Of a stretch of 64,000 nucleotides of DNA, positions 25,098 through 36,952 are shown one piece after another. The stretch is taken from positions 27,801,426 to 27,865,425 of the forward strand of contig OZ022256.1 of the NCBI GenBank assembly GCA_963978905.1, in the 5' to 3' direction. The notes under the pieces were generated by a model, which saw only the letters and a program-made list of their open reading frames with translations, searched no databases and was not told where the DNA came from. This DNA is from Trichostrongylus colubriformis (Eukaryota > Nematoda > Chromadorea > Rhabditida > Trichostrongylidae). Numbering within the stretch: the stretch's first letter is position 1; each line of letters starts with the position of its first letter. The position numbers and the translations under genes are program-made.

Positions 25098-26699
25098 TTT
25101 GAAAATGAAGCAGGTAATAGATCTAGATTCAAGGAAGAGGCAATCTAATGTGGCTCGAAAGGCGTAACATGGCTTTTGAAGAATAATAAGACGGTCTCGA
25201 ATGTGCATGCAACGTCATTTCTTCCATGAAAGAAAGCAGACGTGTCAGCAGAACGAAATACGATCTACACTGGACTCGTGTTCGTGGCACTGGTGAAGAA
25301 GTTTTTCTGTCGACAAAAGCTCGATTGTAGGTTGAACTTCAGTTCTCCATCACTTTTTCAAACATTTGCTGAATTACTACAAGCACTCATCCACCGTTAC
25401 TTTCCTCCAGATGATGGATAGACTATGGGATCGTCCACTGATATGTCCACATGTAATTCGTCAAAGATCTGTTTTTATAGGTATAGAGAAGTTGATCGTG
25501 GACGACACCTCCACGCTCAGAGCCGATTCATTTGAATGGATTATTAAGAATAATTCTAGCCAATAGTGAAATATGAAAAAATGTCAATTAGAGCAGTAGC
25601 AGAGAAAAAATGAAGTGAAGCTGTTAAAAGCGGCAAAGTGGACCACCTCTTCAAAACCGATCCTTATCGAGGGCGAGTTATGCATCACTGAAAGGATGAT
25701 GCAGAGACGGCGAGCTGAGCTAACCAGGATGTTAGCATTGCTCCGCCAACGACTACATATTCCGCCGTCGGTACCCACAGTGTCGAAGCGTGCTGCGGAT
25801 GGAGTGGGGCAGACAAGAGTTTCAGGATAGGACGCGCTTCCAACGCGACTATCTCCACAGATTATCTCTTTGAAACCCGCTATTTCAGTTACAGAGAACT
25901 TGTCATCCCAGTTCGGGTTTCCCTCATCACCTATCATGCTACTTTCAAAGTGCAACTTATCACCTATAGAAACCTCGCTCAACATAAGCCGTGAGAGTGG
26001 TATTCTACTGAATTCAACCGAATTCCGTTGCAATAGGACCTATTAGTTTTCTCACTATAACACCAAGTTGGCCCAAAGATTGTGGCCATCATCAAGCACG
26101 CATCACCTATCATTCGCTGTGCAAGAGACCACATATTTTCTGTGGGAGGAGCATAGCACCTATGGTACCGCATTACCGTCGTATTGAGTTGAATATTACC
26201 TCCCTTTCGTGGCGAACTCGTCTACCGGTCAGGATCATAGGTCCGAATGAATGAAATAATGGAACCATCATTCAGTCTTAGGAGGGAAAGGGGAAATCAA
26301 TCGTGTGACGGCTTTCTGTGGGCGACAAAGCGCCCAAGGGTTTTCTGCCTGTAGGAGAGTAGCTGGACCACATCAGCGGTAGCTACAGTGAGGTCCTCAT
26401 CGCTGTGGGAGTTTCTTCTCCACTCAATCGAGCATCGCCACTATAAGTTTCGCAGATTGACCACCGGTTGTACTAAATATTTCCACACCCTAGCAAGTAT
26501 AGGCACCGTCAACTCTGCGAATAAAATCCTACCTGTTGCTCAAAATGATACTTCATCTTATAGGAATCCAGCTGCGCCGGGCTGAGCTGATGCGGCGACA
26601 GCACACGTAGAATGGTTGCAGGCGCAATGAGTAAGCAGCCGCCTACACAATAGAGCGGTTCTGCCACCACCTTAGATTGCTTTATTGAGACCATCATTT
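25098..26699. other. Quiet stretch with ambiguous open frames on both strands
   Basis: A 149-codon minus-strand frame (26033-25584) and plus-strand frames at 25366-25566 and 25615-25830 overlap or adjoin. The plus frames share a phase and look hydrophilic (for example ERMMQRRRAELTRML). Frames this long are expected occasionally by chance in 64 kb, and I see no paired splice sites, so no gene is called. It is the best place to look for host exons between 25 and 26.6 kb. Confidence 0.3.
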
Positions 26700-27003
26700 T
26701 CTCGAATCCGTGTGTGATCTTCTTTTCTACCGACTCGCCGTATCGATTGCCCTTGGGAGCCGGCCGAGCGTGACTGCGTCACATCTGCCCTTCCACTCAT
26801 GCCACACTGCCTCGCTTGAAGGCTGCCATGCCCTGCCACTGGCACTCGCACCGGCCCGCCGCTCGCCGCGGGCGGCCACGCGATTCGCTGTCATATCTGC
26901 ACACACCCAACTGCGGACGGACGTGCATATCGTTCCATCCGGATTCTGCGCGGCCGCACACGGCGAACGGCACGACGAGTGCGATTTGTTCCCCTCGTAT
27001 GTG
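26700..27003. repeat. GC-rich repeat, related to 40780-40960 in inverted order
   Basis: Shared blocks with the minus strand of 40935-40780 include CGATTGCCCTTGGGAGCCGG / CGATTGTCTCTGGGAGTCCGG and CCATACTGCCTC-type units. The long open frames on both strands (up to 215 codons on the minus strand) reflect scarcity of AT-rich stop codons in GC-rich repeat DNA. Confidence 0.55.
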
Positions 27004-27172
27004 AATGTGTACAGTCCATTTCCCAAAGCCTGGCAGGGCGAGGCCTACGGACTTGGATGAACGTGTATTGATCTCTCTCACCGCGCCATACACTCTCGCT
27101 CTCGCCACGTACTCTCTCACCCAAGTCCGTAGGGCCACGCCCTGCCAGGCGTCGGGATATGGACTGTACATT
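27004..27172. repeat. Short palindromic MITE (same family as 4835)
   Basis: Inverted ends (AATGTGTACAGTCCATTTCC / GGATATGGACTGTACATT on the other side) enclose GGCAGGGCGAGGCCTACGGA and its complement, with a CTCTCGCTCTCGCC centre. The inverted ends extend beyond those of the 12888 copy. Confidence 0.75.
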
Positions 27173-27216
27173 GCTCTTCCTTTATTTTTAATCACTATGA
27201 GCTGCTTCTTCTTCAT

Positions 27217-27616
27217 AGGCACTATGAGAGGTAAGGAAAAGTGAGATGAGCGTACATGTTCTAGAAAACAGACATTCTGCTTCAGTAGAGGTAAGGTGCG
27301 GCGAGAATCGCATTGAAAAAACGCTGCTCGTGGTTTATAATGACGTCCCTGCAGCACGGCATGTCGTCCTGGGGTCCTGCGGCCGGGCGAGTCGGCGGGC
27401 AAAAACGGGAAAACGATCGCGGCCAGCTGACCAGCCTGTGGCATGTCTGCGGTCCACCCCGGCTAGTGACGCAGAGGGACGCCGAGAAAGGGGATTTTTG
27501 GGTTCCTATTCCAGGGTTTTCTACCAGTTTCATGTCTCCATTTTCTACTCTCATACTGGTGAGCGCCACTAACTCCATAATCCCCCAGATGGCCAAATTT
27601 ACCCCTACGGGTGTCT
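27217..27616. mobile_element. TTAA-site MITE, first of an abutting pair
   Basis: It runs from AGGCACTATGAGAGGTAAGG to an inverted TACGGGTGTCT end. The flanks are TTCA plus one T on the left and TTAG (27617-27620) on the right. The interior shares GCGAGAATCGCATTGAAAAA and CCTGCAGCACGGCATGTCG with the 9848 copy. The 108- to 215-codon open frames across it are not genes. Confidence 0.7.
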
Positions 27617-27620
27617 TTAG

Positions 27621-27978
27621 AGGTACCATGAGAGGTAAGGAAAAGTGAGAAAAAAATTTTCTTGGAAAACAGCCATGCCACTTCAGAAGTGGCAATGTGC
27701 GGCGAAACTCACATTGAAAAGTGCAGCTAAACGTATCGCAACACCGCGAATGGGAGCTGTTGAGGAGCTGTCGGCGAAGACCGGACAAAGTTCGCGGCTG
27801 GCCAGTTTGGCCCCTTTGCAGTCTATCCCACTGGCTAGTGACGCAGAGGGGCACTAAGGTTTCCATAGCTTTTTGCCGTTTCATTTCATTCTTTCCCCAC
27901 TGTTGCACTGCTGAGCACCTCTACATTCACATTGCACAATTTGCCAAACTAACTACCCCCTCCCCCCTTCCGGTGTCT
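27621..27978. mobile_element. TTAA-site MITE, second of an abutting pair
   Basis: It begins AGGTACCATGAGAGGTAAGG immediately after the TTAG that ends the previous copy. It closes with CCTTCCGGTGTCT before TTAA (27979-27982). One 4-bp target is thus shared between two neighbouring elements. Confidence 0.75.
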
Positions 27979-29089
27979 TTAAAAGACTTCACAACATTAG
28001 AACATGTTTGCAGATCGGGATTCTAACCAGTTACAGCATCTCGAGCTGGAGGCGTAGCGTGCGCGACGTCGCAATGCGAAGTCGTGACCTAACAATATAT
28101 ACACCCAGTGGCAAAAACACAGGCATAGAAACATACCGACAAGGTGACTCTCAAAGTAAGGGTGCTCTATATCAAAGCGCTGAGGGGTTTTAAAATAGGA
28201 AAGCGTCTCGTCATTCCCAGATGCACGATATTACCAAGTTTGACACTGAAAGAGTAGAGAAGTGAGCTCTCACAACGTATCTGAAGACTCTAATTCGGAG
28301 ACATATCAAATCGCGCAAACTTTCAAGGACCCCTTGCCATTCAAGTACTCCTGAGGTTATCAAAATGCCATGATACTTTATCTGAGTAGTCAGCCAATCA
28401 TTCAGAGGAATCGAGAAATTACTCGTCAGATGATTTTACTAATTTGCATGAGAATTATTGAAGTTAGGAAGATAAAGGGTAAGAGCTTTTCGTCTCACGA
28501 CAATCAACGGAATGAAAGATGTTTACGCGACACCGACAAACCTAGTGAATGGAAAATCAATTGCTTCTACAACCCCTGAGAAGGATTAGTAGCGAAGGGC
28601 GGGATCTTGTGCGAGGTGTTTGTTACGGCGACACGCATTTTAGTACTACTTAATGCGGCCAATTTTGCTAACATGGTGTTATCGTAGGGGTTATGTGCAT
28701 GTTTAAAGCAGCTCAACTAAGGGAAGTAGCATTTGCTAGAGATATTATTCGCTAACCCTCACATGCCAGTAAAACTAGTAAACAATTAAGCTGGATACGA
28801 TAACTGAACCCTGGAACCGAAGAAGTGCTTAAAATCATTATGAATTCGAATGAAAGGGGAAATAGTGATTCGTTAAGGCGTGCTTGTGGAGGGAAAATCA
28901 AAGGAGTCATCGACAGAAATCCCATGCTTCTAATTCTTCTTGAAATTACTCGCAGTAATGGAAAATCTGGAGAAAGAGCCACTCCTTTGAATAGTGGTCA
29001 AACAAACTTTGAACAGCCGTCGACGATAGAGCAGTTCAGTTCGCGCCCAAAGTTAATGTGCTTCCCTGCCTCCGTCTCTGACAACATGA
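27979..29089. other. Stretch without a recognised gene
   Basis: The plus-strand frame at 28825-29178 (117 codons) is hydrophilic but runs into the repeat at 29090 and has no recognised domain. Confidence 0.4.
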
Positions 29090-29290
29090 TCGTCGCCTCT
29101 TTGCTCTTAGAGCCTCGCGTCCCTTCCCACCCCACCACCCCCACCTTCTCACCGGACGTTCCACCTTGTCGAATGTGACATTGGCGACTGTATTTTCGTT
29201 CTTTCGCGTGAAGCTTTGTACATGGTCCGTAGTGTGCAAAGCATAATTATATGGGTATGAACTCAAATTTCCGTGGAAGCTCCCTCCAAT
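29090..29290. repeat. Interspersed repeat C, copy 1
   Basis: It shares a TTTCGCGTGAAGCTTTG-like core with 47161-47250, 47700-47830 and 56640-56760. Its termini are not defined. Confidence 0.45.
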
Positions 29291-29882
29291 CAGAAAGAGC
29301 AGCAGAGCCAAAATTTCCAAAAAAAAAGGTTTCCTTCTGGAGCAGTGACGGTTCTTACACCTTGTTTCAGGCTCAGTCGATGAAGGACCCAAGTGATACG
29401 TCGCGCTTAGCTCATATACAACACGTAGCGCCTCACACGCCGCCGCGCAAACTTTCGGGGGCGTGGTAATGGCACACACCCTGAAAAGTGGCACTCACTA
29501 GCACATTCACCTGGTAACCGCTAAGATACGCTGAACAGCAAAACACGCACTGCGAATTGGTCTCAAAGTAATTTTCTCTGAAACTTCGCTCAGGGGAGGG
29601 GGTGCTATTTAGGGTGCTGATCACGAATGTGGCATCAATTTTTGATGTTGGCGCCAATTGGGTACAATTGCACCAAACTGAGTGATATTTATTTTATTGA
29701 CCTACTCACGGTGTCTGACAACTTCTATACCATAGGTCACACTACATAACAATCATACCGATCAGCTGATGGGCACGTTTCCACCAGGCACTGGCTGCTT
29801 CCTACCCTTCACCGTTGCACGATAATCGCTGTAGCTCCGGGCGTTCGTGAGCGAGAGCACCGGAACGGGGCATGTGCAAGAG
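29291..29882. other. Stretch without a recognised gene
   Basis: I see only short shadow frames and no clear repeats. Confidence 0.4.
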
Positions 29883-29886
29883 TTAA

Positions 29887-30341
29887 AGACACCAGAAGGG
29901 GGTAATTTCGGCTTACGGTAGAACAGACGTAGTGTAGGCGAGTTTAAGTGGCCGCCATTGCACAAACTCGCCAATTTGACGCCTTGGCATGGTGCCAAAA
30001 GAAGATGTTTCTATTATAATTTTGTTTTTTCCTTTACTTTGTACTTTGTTCTTTCTCATGTTGTTTCTAGATGTACTTACATGAATGCTAATGTAGTTGG
30101 GAATGGCCACTCCAATGCGCTGGGAGTCAGGTGCTGCAACTAACGTTGGCCCACGGCCCGTCTCCTACAGCGGACAACTCGGAATGGATGCGCTGATGCG
30201 AATGGGATGCGAATACACACCGCAGCGTCGCGCTTTTGAGTCCGGTTTTTTCGCCTATTATCGCTTCTAACCTTGAGTGTTCGTTACAAAATGCTCATTT
30301 CTTTGCATCTTCCTCCTGTTTCGGACCCCCTTCCGGTTCCT
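29887..30341 (+). mobile_element. TTAA-site MITE, 455 bp
   Basis: It is flanked by TTAA (29883-29886, 30342-30345). The ends are AGACACCAGAAGGGGGTAAT and the complement of AGGAACCGGAAGGGGGTCCG, which match at 13 of the first 16 positions. The interior is nearly the same as the inverted copy at 40322-40769 (for example CTCGCCAATTTGACGCCTTG, TGGGAGTCAGGTGCTGCAAC). It has no transposase. Confidence 0.9.
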
Positions 30342-30345
30342 TTAA

Positions 30346-31493
30346 AGCGCATCATTGAGCCGCTCACTGTTTCTTTGGATATCCTAGCATTTAATTGTTG
30401 TGAAGGTGCTCTGATACTGCTAAACACTCGTGTGCCTCGACTTATAAAATATGGAACCACTGTCTCAATGAAGTTCGAAGAACTGCAAAAACTCTCTTCG
30501 GAGACGAACTGCAAGCAACGCGGTAATTCTGTTGCGGTGGGACGATATAATTTCCTACGAGAAAATCCTCGCTGGACATAGCATTGCTGCAAAATCTCAT
30601 TCCTCAATTAGAGATAGATTTTCCCATTACATGGCAATGCATCGGCAACTGTTAAATAATTGCGCACAGGAATTCTTCAGTTATTAATGGTTCCTTTCAC
30701 TACATGTTCCTGGAAATCTTTCATCAGACGATGCAATGTAGTTCATGGGAACACTACGTAAATGAGCATAAGAGAAAACGTTACAGCCATTATTACATTC
30801 ATGACAAAATCCCACCAAAACTCAGTGCTTGGTGGTCTTGTACTGAATGAATCTTCATAAGATTATATATGAATTTACTGACGGATGCGATGCTTTTTTT
30901 TGACGTCAACATAGTCCTGCGGAGCACTAGCCATCAAGTTAGTCAAAGACGGCAATCGAGCGTGGCAATTTTGACTTATGGTGAACACTTGCAAATCGAC
31001 CAGATTACCGCAATTGCACACATGACACTTGCCATCGTGCCAAGCGCAATTTCGAACGTCGTGTTTTTTTTCATAAGTCTTTTGCTTATTTTCCTTTTCA
31101 TTATTCACTTGTTTGTTGTTACTTGCAAGTTCACTTTCCTCACAGCATTATGAATGAATGAAATATGCCCTACATGGTAACAATGAGGATTACGCTAGCC
31201 TAGCCCGTCTCTTATAGTGCGCAACTCGGAAAGGGGATGTTTGCAATTTGCAGTGATACGCAGGAGATCGCGAATAAAGTCCACAACGTCGTGCTCTTCA
31301 ACCCAAGTTTCGCTTTTAATTACCCCTTCTAAGCTTGAATATTTGTTCTTGATTGATTTCTTCTTCCCGTTTCCCATTTTCTCCCCATATCTTTCGCTGC
31401 CTTCAGAGGCTCACTTTTTTGTGGTGTTTTACTTGTTTACATACATGGCGTACACTTTTGACGGGCACACTTTAGGGAAAGATTTAGAGGCAC
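30346..31493. other. Stretch without a recognised gene
   Basis: The 30869-31153 plus frame ends in a hydrophobic segment (VVFFFISLLLIFLFIIHLFV), but the region is T-rich and no splice sites frame it convincingly. Confidence 0.4.
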
Positions 31494-31497
31494 CGGA

Positions 31498-31873
31498 ACT
31501 GAAGCATTAAAGGAGTGCAGGGCTAGGAATGATGTTCTCCGAAATTGAAAAGGCCAACCATGAAGGGATAATGTGTGGCGAAAAGCGCGCCTTTTGGCCT
31601 AATCGCGATCTCATCGCGCTTCTCATCGAGCTCTAGCGTTTCACTGGCCGAGTTGCTGCGACGAAGGCCACATTCACGGCTGTGGCATAACCACTCGGCG
31701 TCTGCATCAACACTTCAGCGTCTATTAAGACAGAGGAGTGAAAGGAAAGGGGTGAAAAGAGGTTCTATCGTTGCGTTTTTGACCATTTCATCCACTTCTT
31801 TTGCTGCTGTTCAAACACTCAGCGCCGCGACTTCCATATTCCCTAATCGGCCAAAATTACCTTTTCCGCTGCC
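31498..31873 (+). mobile_element. TTAA-site MITE, diverged
   Basis: It starts AGGCACCGGAACTG after TTAG and ends CCGCTGCCT before TTGT. The interior TGTTCTCCGAAATTGAAAAG and GTGTGGCGAAAAGCGCGCC match the 9848/27217 group. Confidence 0.6.
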
Positions 31874-32418
31874 TTTGTGATTGAGTATCCACGATTTTGG
31901 CCAAATGGGATCGGGGCAAAATGTGCCCTTCTCGTGAACTGACACGCAACAACGTCATGTGTGAAACTTCAACGAACTTCTTACAAGAATTCCCTCAGGA
32001 ATTAAGATGCCGCTGTCATCAAAAAAAGTGTCAGCCGAACAACCTTCATAAGTAACGTTTAAGAGGCTTAGTTGAGTACATGCAAAGTACTGTTTAGGTC
32101 ACCGATTTTTTCAGCGGGATGCTCAACTCTGAATGCAACCGTACATGGCAATAGCAACAACTCAATGGTTAGAAAGCAGCGGCTGTTGACTTTGGCTCTG
32201 CTTTGAAAAGCCTCTTTTGGAAATAACCTTATCGCAGTGTGGATTCTCCGGAAATTCTTGCAAAATATTAAAACAAAAAGCGCAATTCGAAGAAAAAGTA
32301 TAGTCACCAGCATTACAGGGTTGTCCTTGATCGTCGTCCAACGTGACAGGAAGCAGGGTGTGTTTGTGGATGTCACTGAAAAATAAGGTGGATAATCTAG
32401 TGGCCCAACAATTCTACT
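31874..32418. other. Stretch without a recognised gene
   Basis: Nothing recognisable; a 102-codon minus frame (32376-32068) has no motif. Confidence 0.4.
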
Positions 32419-32600
32419 AACAAGGGAAGGATGGAAAGTCGAAGTGGCCGTTTGAAATGGGGTTTATACCAATGATAGGGCTCGGGATGCCATTCACTAA
32501 TCTGCATTCCATATCTGCTGTGCGTCTCTGGAAGCGGAGTTACAAGCGTTGAAAGAGAAGCAACTCAACACATATTCGATAGGGAGGGCGATAGAAGTGT

Positions 32601-32669
32601 GCTTCGATAGCCAAGTGGTTATGTGCTAGGACCCAAGTTCGGGGAGTCACGGGTTCGGGTCCTTGTTGA
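32601..32669 (+). ncRNA. tRNA-like sequence inside the repeat (likely SINE head, not a functional tRNA)
   Basis: TAGCCAAGTGG (32608-32618) fits an A box and GGTTCGGGTCC (32652-32662) fits a B box with one mismatch. The spacing is tRNA-like and closest in feel to Ser/Leu tRNAs. The T stem pairs poorly, so a working tRNA is unlikely. Confidence 0.5.
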
Positions 32670-33119
32670 ATGTGCTTTTTTGCATTTTTCCCAAATTACT
32701 TCCCGAACATTACAAACAAGGAATTACATGCTCCGAGAGCTTGATCTCACTACGAAAGAGCATTTCTGAGGAAATGAATCCATTTTCGCTGTTTTATCAC
32801 GTACATTTCCACTTCTGCGTCTATTGCCTTTATAGTATTTTACAACAAATGTAGTAATCTAAAACGAAGTAATGAAAACAAAGAAGCCTGACAATTTGAC
32901 TAGTGTCCTGTGAACCATGTCCACTTCTAGATTAATTCATACACTGACTGTGAAAAATATGTTTGTGAAGGCAATAAACGAAGAAGTGGAAATTAACAGC
33001 GAAAATGGATTCACTTCCTCAGGAATGCTCTTTCGTAGTGAGATCAAGCTCTCGGGGCATGTAATTCCTTGTTTGTAACGTTCGGGAAGTAATTTGGTAA
33101 AAATGCAAAAAGGCATGTT

Positions 33120-33187
33120 CAGCAAGGATCCGAACCCGTGACCCCTCGATTTTGAGCCCTAGCACATAATCACTTGACTATCGAAGC
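33120..33187 (-). ncRNA. Second tRNA-like sequence, inverted copy
   Basis: On the minus strand it reads TAGTCAAGTGATTATGTGCT for the A-box side and GGTTCGGATCC for the B box (33126-33136). It is the inverted partner of 32601-32669 and differs in the middle. Confidence 0.5.
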
Positions 33188-33784
33188 ACACCTCTGTTGC
33201 ATATGCCTATCGCATATGTGCTGAGTTGCTTCTCTTTCAACGCTTGTAACTCTGCTCCCAGAGACCCACAGCAGATATGGAATGCAGGTTGGTGAATGAC
33301 ATCCTGAGCCCTATCATTGGTATAAACCCCATTTCAAACGGCCACTTTGACTTACCATACTTCCCTTGTAAGCCTTAAAACGTGCAACGCCATGTGTTCC
33401 ATGTAACCACCCTGATCGTCTCTTTTTCGATGCACATGAAATCGTCGATTTCTGAGGAAATCTGCCACGATACATTTTAGGAATTGATCAGCGGTGAAGC
33501 TTTATCTCTTATCCATCATCTCTTCGAGCATTTTTGTTCACTAAGATAAATGCTGCAGGAGGAAGCTAGCGATTGCCCCTTTTTAGTGAAACCAATTACC
33601 AAGGACTAGAACCATTAGTAAACAAGGGATTTAATAGCGCGCTCACGTGGTTTATCGTCATGCCTCGGTTTGGAGAAGTAATTCTTGTTGACGACGATGG
33701 CAGGCAATTTCCACTCGCTGTTCTGATCAGAGATGAAGTTACGAACGAAAAATGGCGCTGTTTTACTAGCGATTTCCCTTTCAG

Positions 33785-33871
33785 AGCTCCGCGCTATTGG
33801 CCAGAACGTCTGAACTTTCTCGTGATATCAGAAATGCCTCCACTTCCGAAAACCACTGCTTGCATTGCTAG
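33785..33871 (+). CDS. Possible single host exon (29 codons); not recognised
   Basis: A good nematode acceptor (TTTCCCTTTCAG, ending at 33784) and a good donor (CTAG followed by GTAATC) bracket 87 nt that are open in one frame, within a longer open stretch 33573-33875. The peptide reads APRYWPERLNFLVISEMPPL onward. There is no family match that I know, and neighbouring exons were not found. The evidence is only the splice-site pair plus the open frame, so this may be chance. Confidence 0.22.
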   Translation, partial: SSALLARTSELSRDIRNASTSENHCLHC

Positions 33872-34429
33872 GTAATCGTAGAATGTGGTTACGGGGTTAA
33901 ACCGCATAAGTGCTATAAACAAGGATTGAAACTCGATCATCCCCCTTGAAATAGAGAAGGCGAGCGTGAAACGATCGGCGTCAGGCCCCCTGACATGCTC
34001 AAAGATACTTTTCAGCTCTACTTGAACGCACATCACGTGAATCAGATTAGTGGTGTACTTTCTCGGGACGAGTAGGCATTCGGATAACTGCTCAAGCTGC
34101 ACCTTTGCTGCGGCTGCACGTGCGCCCTCACAGAGTTGTGCCTGCTTGAACACAACTTGGCGCGCCTATCCAGACAAATCGCACTTCGAAATGAAATCCA
34201 GGTGGATCGATAGACTCTCGAATTCTTACTATCAATGAAATCAAAATTGAAAAATGCCTCTCCCAAAAAGTTAGGAGACGTCAAGTTTGCTTTCGGTGAC
34301 TCTTCACTGGGAGGTTGAAGTAGTACATCTACGAGGCTAACCGTGTGTGTAGCAACGGTGGCCTTGAATTAGTGCTGTTGCTCAAGGGGTAGTGAACAGT
34401 GTGTTCATCTCCTCGATTAGACCTTTGGG

Positions 34430-34798
34430 TGAGTCACGCCAAGCAAACTACCCACTCAATAAGTCATTCCCAGCAAATTTTGACCAATCCTAACTCGCCT
34501 CGGAAGGCCATTTTGCAATATTGGTTCTCATACTTGTAAATAGCATTCGGGCCCCTATCGGGTTTTACCTGGGTCTCATTTCAAGGTTGGGAAGTTGAAA
34601 CCCTTTCCTGGTTAGACGAATAAATTTCCAACGTGTCGCTTACGCTGAAATTTTGAAGTGGCTTGGTTGTGTCCAAGCAGGCACAACACCGTGAGGGTGC
34701 ACGGTGCAGCCGCAACAAAGGTGCAGGCTGAGCAGTCAATGAAGGATCTACTCGTCCCAAGAAATTGAGTCACTAAATTGATTATCGCGTGGTGTGCC
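34430..34798. repeat. Partial copy of the TIR family of 6932, plus old-repeat fragment
   Basis: The right part matches 7255-7358 (GGTGCACGGTGCAG, GATTATCGCGTGGTGTGCC). The left part (near 34480-34510) resembles 24115-24150 of the old repeat. Boundaries are uncertain. Confidence 0.45.
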
Positions 34799-35926
34799 TT
34801 GACTCAGGACATGCTACCTATATGAGCACCTCTTAAAAACGATACCGGTGGCCTGCGATTTGAAGCCGCTTCTTGGTCAATGATGATCTCTCTCTTATAT
34901 TTCTGGCTAACGCTATAACTGCCAGTGTCGAACGACCTCATTTTCAGAATGCACTTTCTGCTGGCACTACCTATGGAGATCTATGAGTGGCGTAGGCATA
35001 GGCAGAATTGGCAAACAAACATGATCCTCTCGCATTGACACCGACGGATTTTCTTTGCCGCACAATACAGTCCCTACGCCTTGACTGTGGGGGCTTTTAG
35101 AAATGTTAGCGTAGGAGATTTGAAGTATAAGGACAGCGCATCGTCTTCGATGCTTGACAAAATGAGAAGGATGGACAGGTTAGCTAGAGAAGGTGCTTTA
35201 CACGAAAAATTTGTGATCGTTCCAAACATTTTTCAAGAAAAGAAAAGAGGAGGTTATTGTTTATTGAAGGTCTGGTCAAAATATATCGCCTGCGAAGTTT
35301 GTCCGAATAGGCATTGCGCTCGCAAGTGTTGGCAACCATACATAACGGGAAATGAAGGTAGGGGGAGAACTACGCAATTTCCTATGATCACTTTCGTAAT
35401 CTGTGATATAACTCGTATGCTACTGCAGCGCAAAAGAGAAACCAAGTACCAACGACACATTAGCTCACATGGGGACTGGTCCATAAGGATGTAACGCGGG
35501 AATCTCAGAGACAGGGGAGTAGGAGGTAACATGTCCGGTCTGCCAGGCTAGCGTCCTTGTCGTTGACCTTTTTCTCCGGCGACGTTCGGCATCGTGCAAT
35601 GGACATCGTGAGGACTTGACAGACTGACCGCTCCGGATAACGACAGACAGACGACTGTGATTTGACTTGGCGGGAACCGGGCGTAGCGAGTCCCGCGCTC
35701 CACGTGGCTTCCACCGTTTACGGTAGGCGTTTGAACCATGGCTTTGTGAACGATCTACATACTTCCCTGTCGGCGCGCTACAAGCGAGGGAAGGCCATAC
35801 GCAAGTCACGACAGGTCCCTCTATCGTGCAGAAAAGCACCATCCACCACTGTTTGCAACGAACTGCTCTTTATTAGAAAGTTCCCCCTTTCATTCTTCTC
35901 CTAGCCGTGACGCGTTTCATAGCCTT
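34799..35926. other. Stretch with one 137-codon open frame, not recognised
   Basis: The plus-strand frame 35081-35494 opens at TTG, so its true start is unknown. It is preceded by a possible acceptor (CTTTTAG) and encodes a basic, cysteine-containing segment (AREGALHEKFVIVPN, CPNRHCARKC). I know no family with this pattern. It could be an exon or chance. Confidence 0.25.
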
Positions 35927-35930
35927 TTGA

Positions 35931-36305
35931 AGACACCGGAAGAGGTGACTTTGGTCTATCGATGGGACGTGAATGTCTTCCATGAAATGATTAAGCGCCT
36001 GAACGTGTGGAGTGGAACTGCTTCTCACTCCTTCTCTTTTACTCATCTGCATCACTAGCCCCTGAGGGTTAGATGCAGACATTGAGGAGCTATGTAAGCT
36101 GGCCTAGAACGTTGCTCAGCTTCCGCAGCATCTCGGTCAGGAAAGCGTTACAGATAGAAATGAAGAGCGATGAGATAACCATAAAAGCCCAAAGATGCGC
36201 TTTTTAGCGCGAGTTTTACAGTATATCCCTATATAACTGGTCTTCTCACTTGCAAATCATACCGTTCTCAGTATTGGTTTCCTTTCGTTGCCCTCTTCGC
36301 TGCCT
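35931..36305. mobile_element. Possible TTAA-site MITE, strongly diverged
   Basis: It is flanked by TTGA (35927-35930) and TTAA (36306-36309), with ends AGACACCGGAAGAGG and CTTCGCTGCCT inverted. Interior homology to other copies is weak, so only the ends support the call. Confidence 0.4.
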
Positions 36306-36309
36306 TTAA

Positions 36310-36952
36310 CGGCACACCTCGTGATAATCAGATGAGTCAACTTATCTTCCGGGGCAGGAGATCTTTGTGTAACCACCCAGGTTGCAGCTCCTTGCGCCGC
36401 GCGCTGCAACTGCTCGAACTCACTCCGACCACACCCATTCGGATAAATCGTCTATGGAAATTTGAGTTTCTATGTTACCCAAGTATTTATATTATACTTG
36501 CTTATTAAAGGCCGCATGCAAAAATTTACGCGCATATACAGGGATCCAGTTGAGATAGATCCCCAAAAGTGAAAGCCTATGGGGTGGGGCGTCCTACCGA
36601 CTTTGGATTGCGTCGGGAAGTGTGGAGAAAATTCAAACAAGTTCCATTTCTCCGACTCCTACTCTGAAATAAAGGAAAATTTTTCGTTCTTCTCTTGTTT
36701 CTGTTAATGTGCTTATTTATGAGAGTGATTTTGATGAGAATCAGAATCATTCAATTTTCGTGAACGATTCCTTTGAGCTCCCTTATTGATCTACTGAACT
36801 AGAAGGGGTGGACGAAGTGAGTTAGAGCCGTTGTAACGCCGAGATGGCACACTGTGGCGACGTAGAAAGGGCGCATCCTGGTTAATTACCCACCAAAGGA
36901 ATCACTGCTCGAGAGGATGGGGGGACTAATCTGGCTATCGCGAAACGTGCCT
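36310..36952. mobile_element. TIR element, longest copy of the 6932/24815 family
   Basis: The ends are GGCACACCTCGTGATAATCA and the complement of GGCACGTTTCGCGATAGCCA. Interior blocks match 24815-25097 (GCAGGAGATCTTTG, GAACTAGAAGGGG). It has no coding capacity. Confidence 0.6.

Larger units (their letters stand above)
32419..33373. repeat. Palindrome of two inverted tRNA-like (SINE-like) units
   Basis: The left arm (32419 to about 32845) begins ACAAGGGAAGGATGGAAAGT. The right arm (33373 back to about 32945) is its inverted copy, at roughly 90 percent by eye, around a unique spacer of about 100 bp. Each arm contains a sequence with the layout of RNA polymerase III boxes A and B, annotated separately. 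It could be two SINE-like insertions in opposite orientation or one foldback element. Confidence 0.8.

Noticed and set aside
25584..26033. 149-codon minus-strand gene
   Set aside because: It opens at TTG, has no recognised motif and no splice support. A frame this long is plausible by chance in 64 kb.
26797..27908. 215- and 208-codon minus-strand open frames
   Set aside because: They lie over GC-rich repeats and two MITEs, where stop codons are rare on both strands, and they cross element boundaries.
32601..32669. A functional tRNA gene
   Set aside because: A- and B-box-like sequences are present, but the T stem and acceptor stem pair poorly and the sequence is embedded in a repeat.
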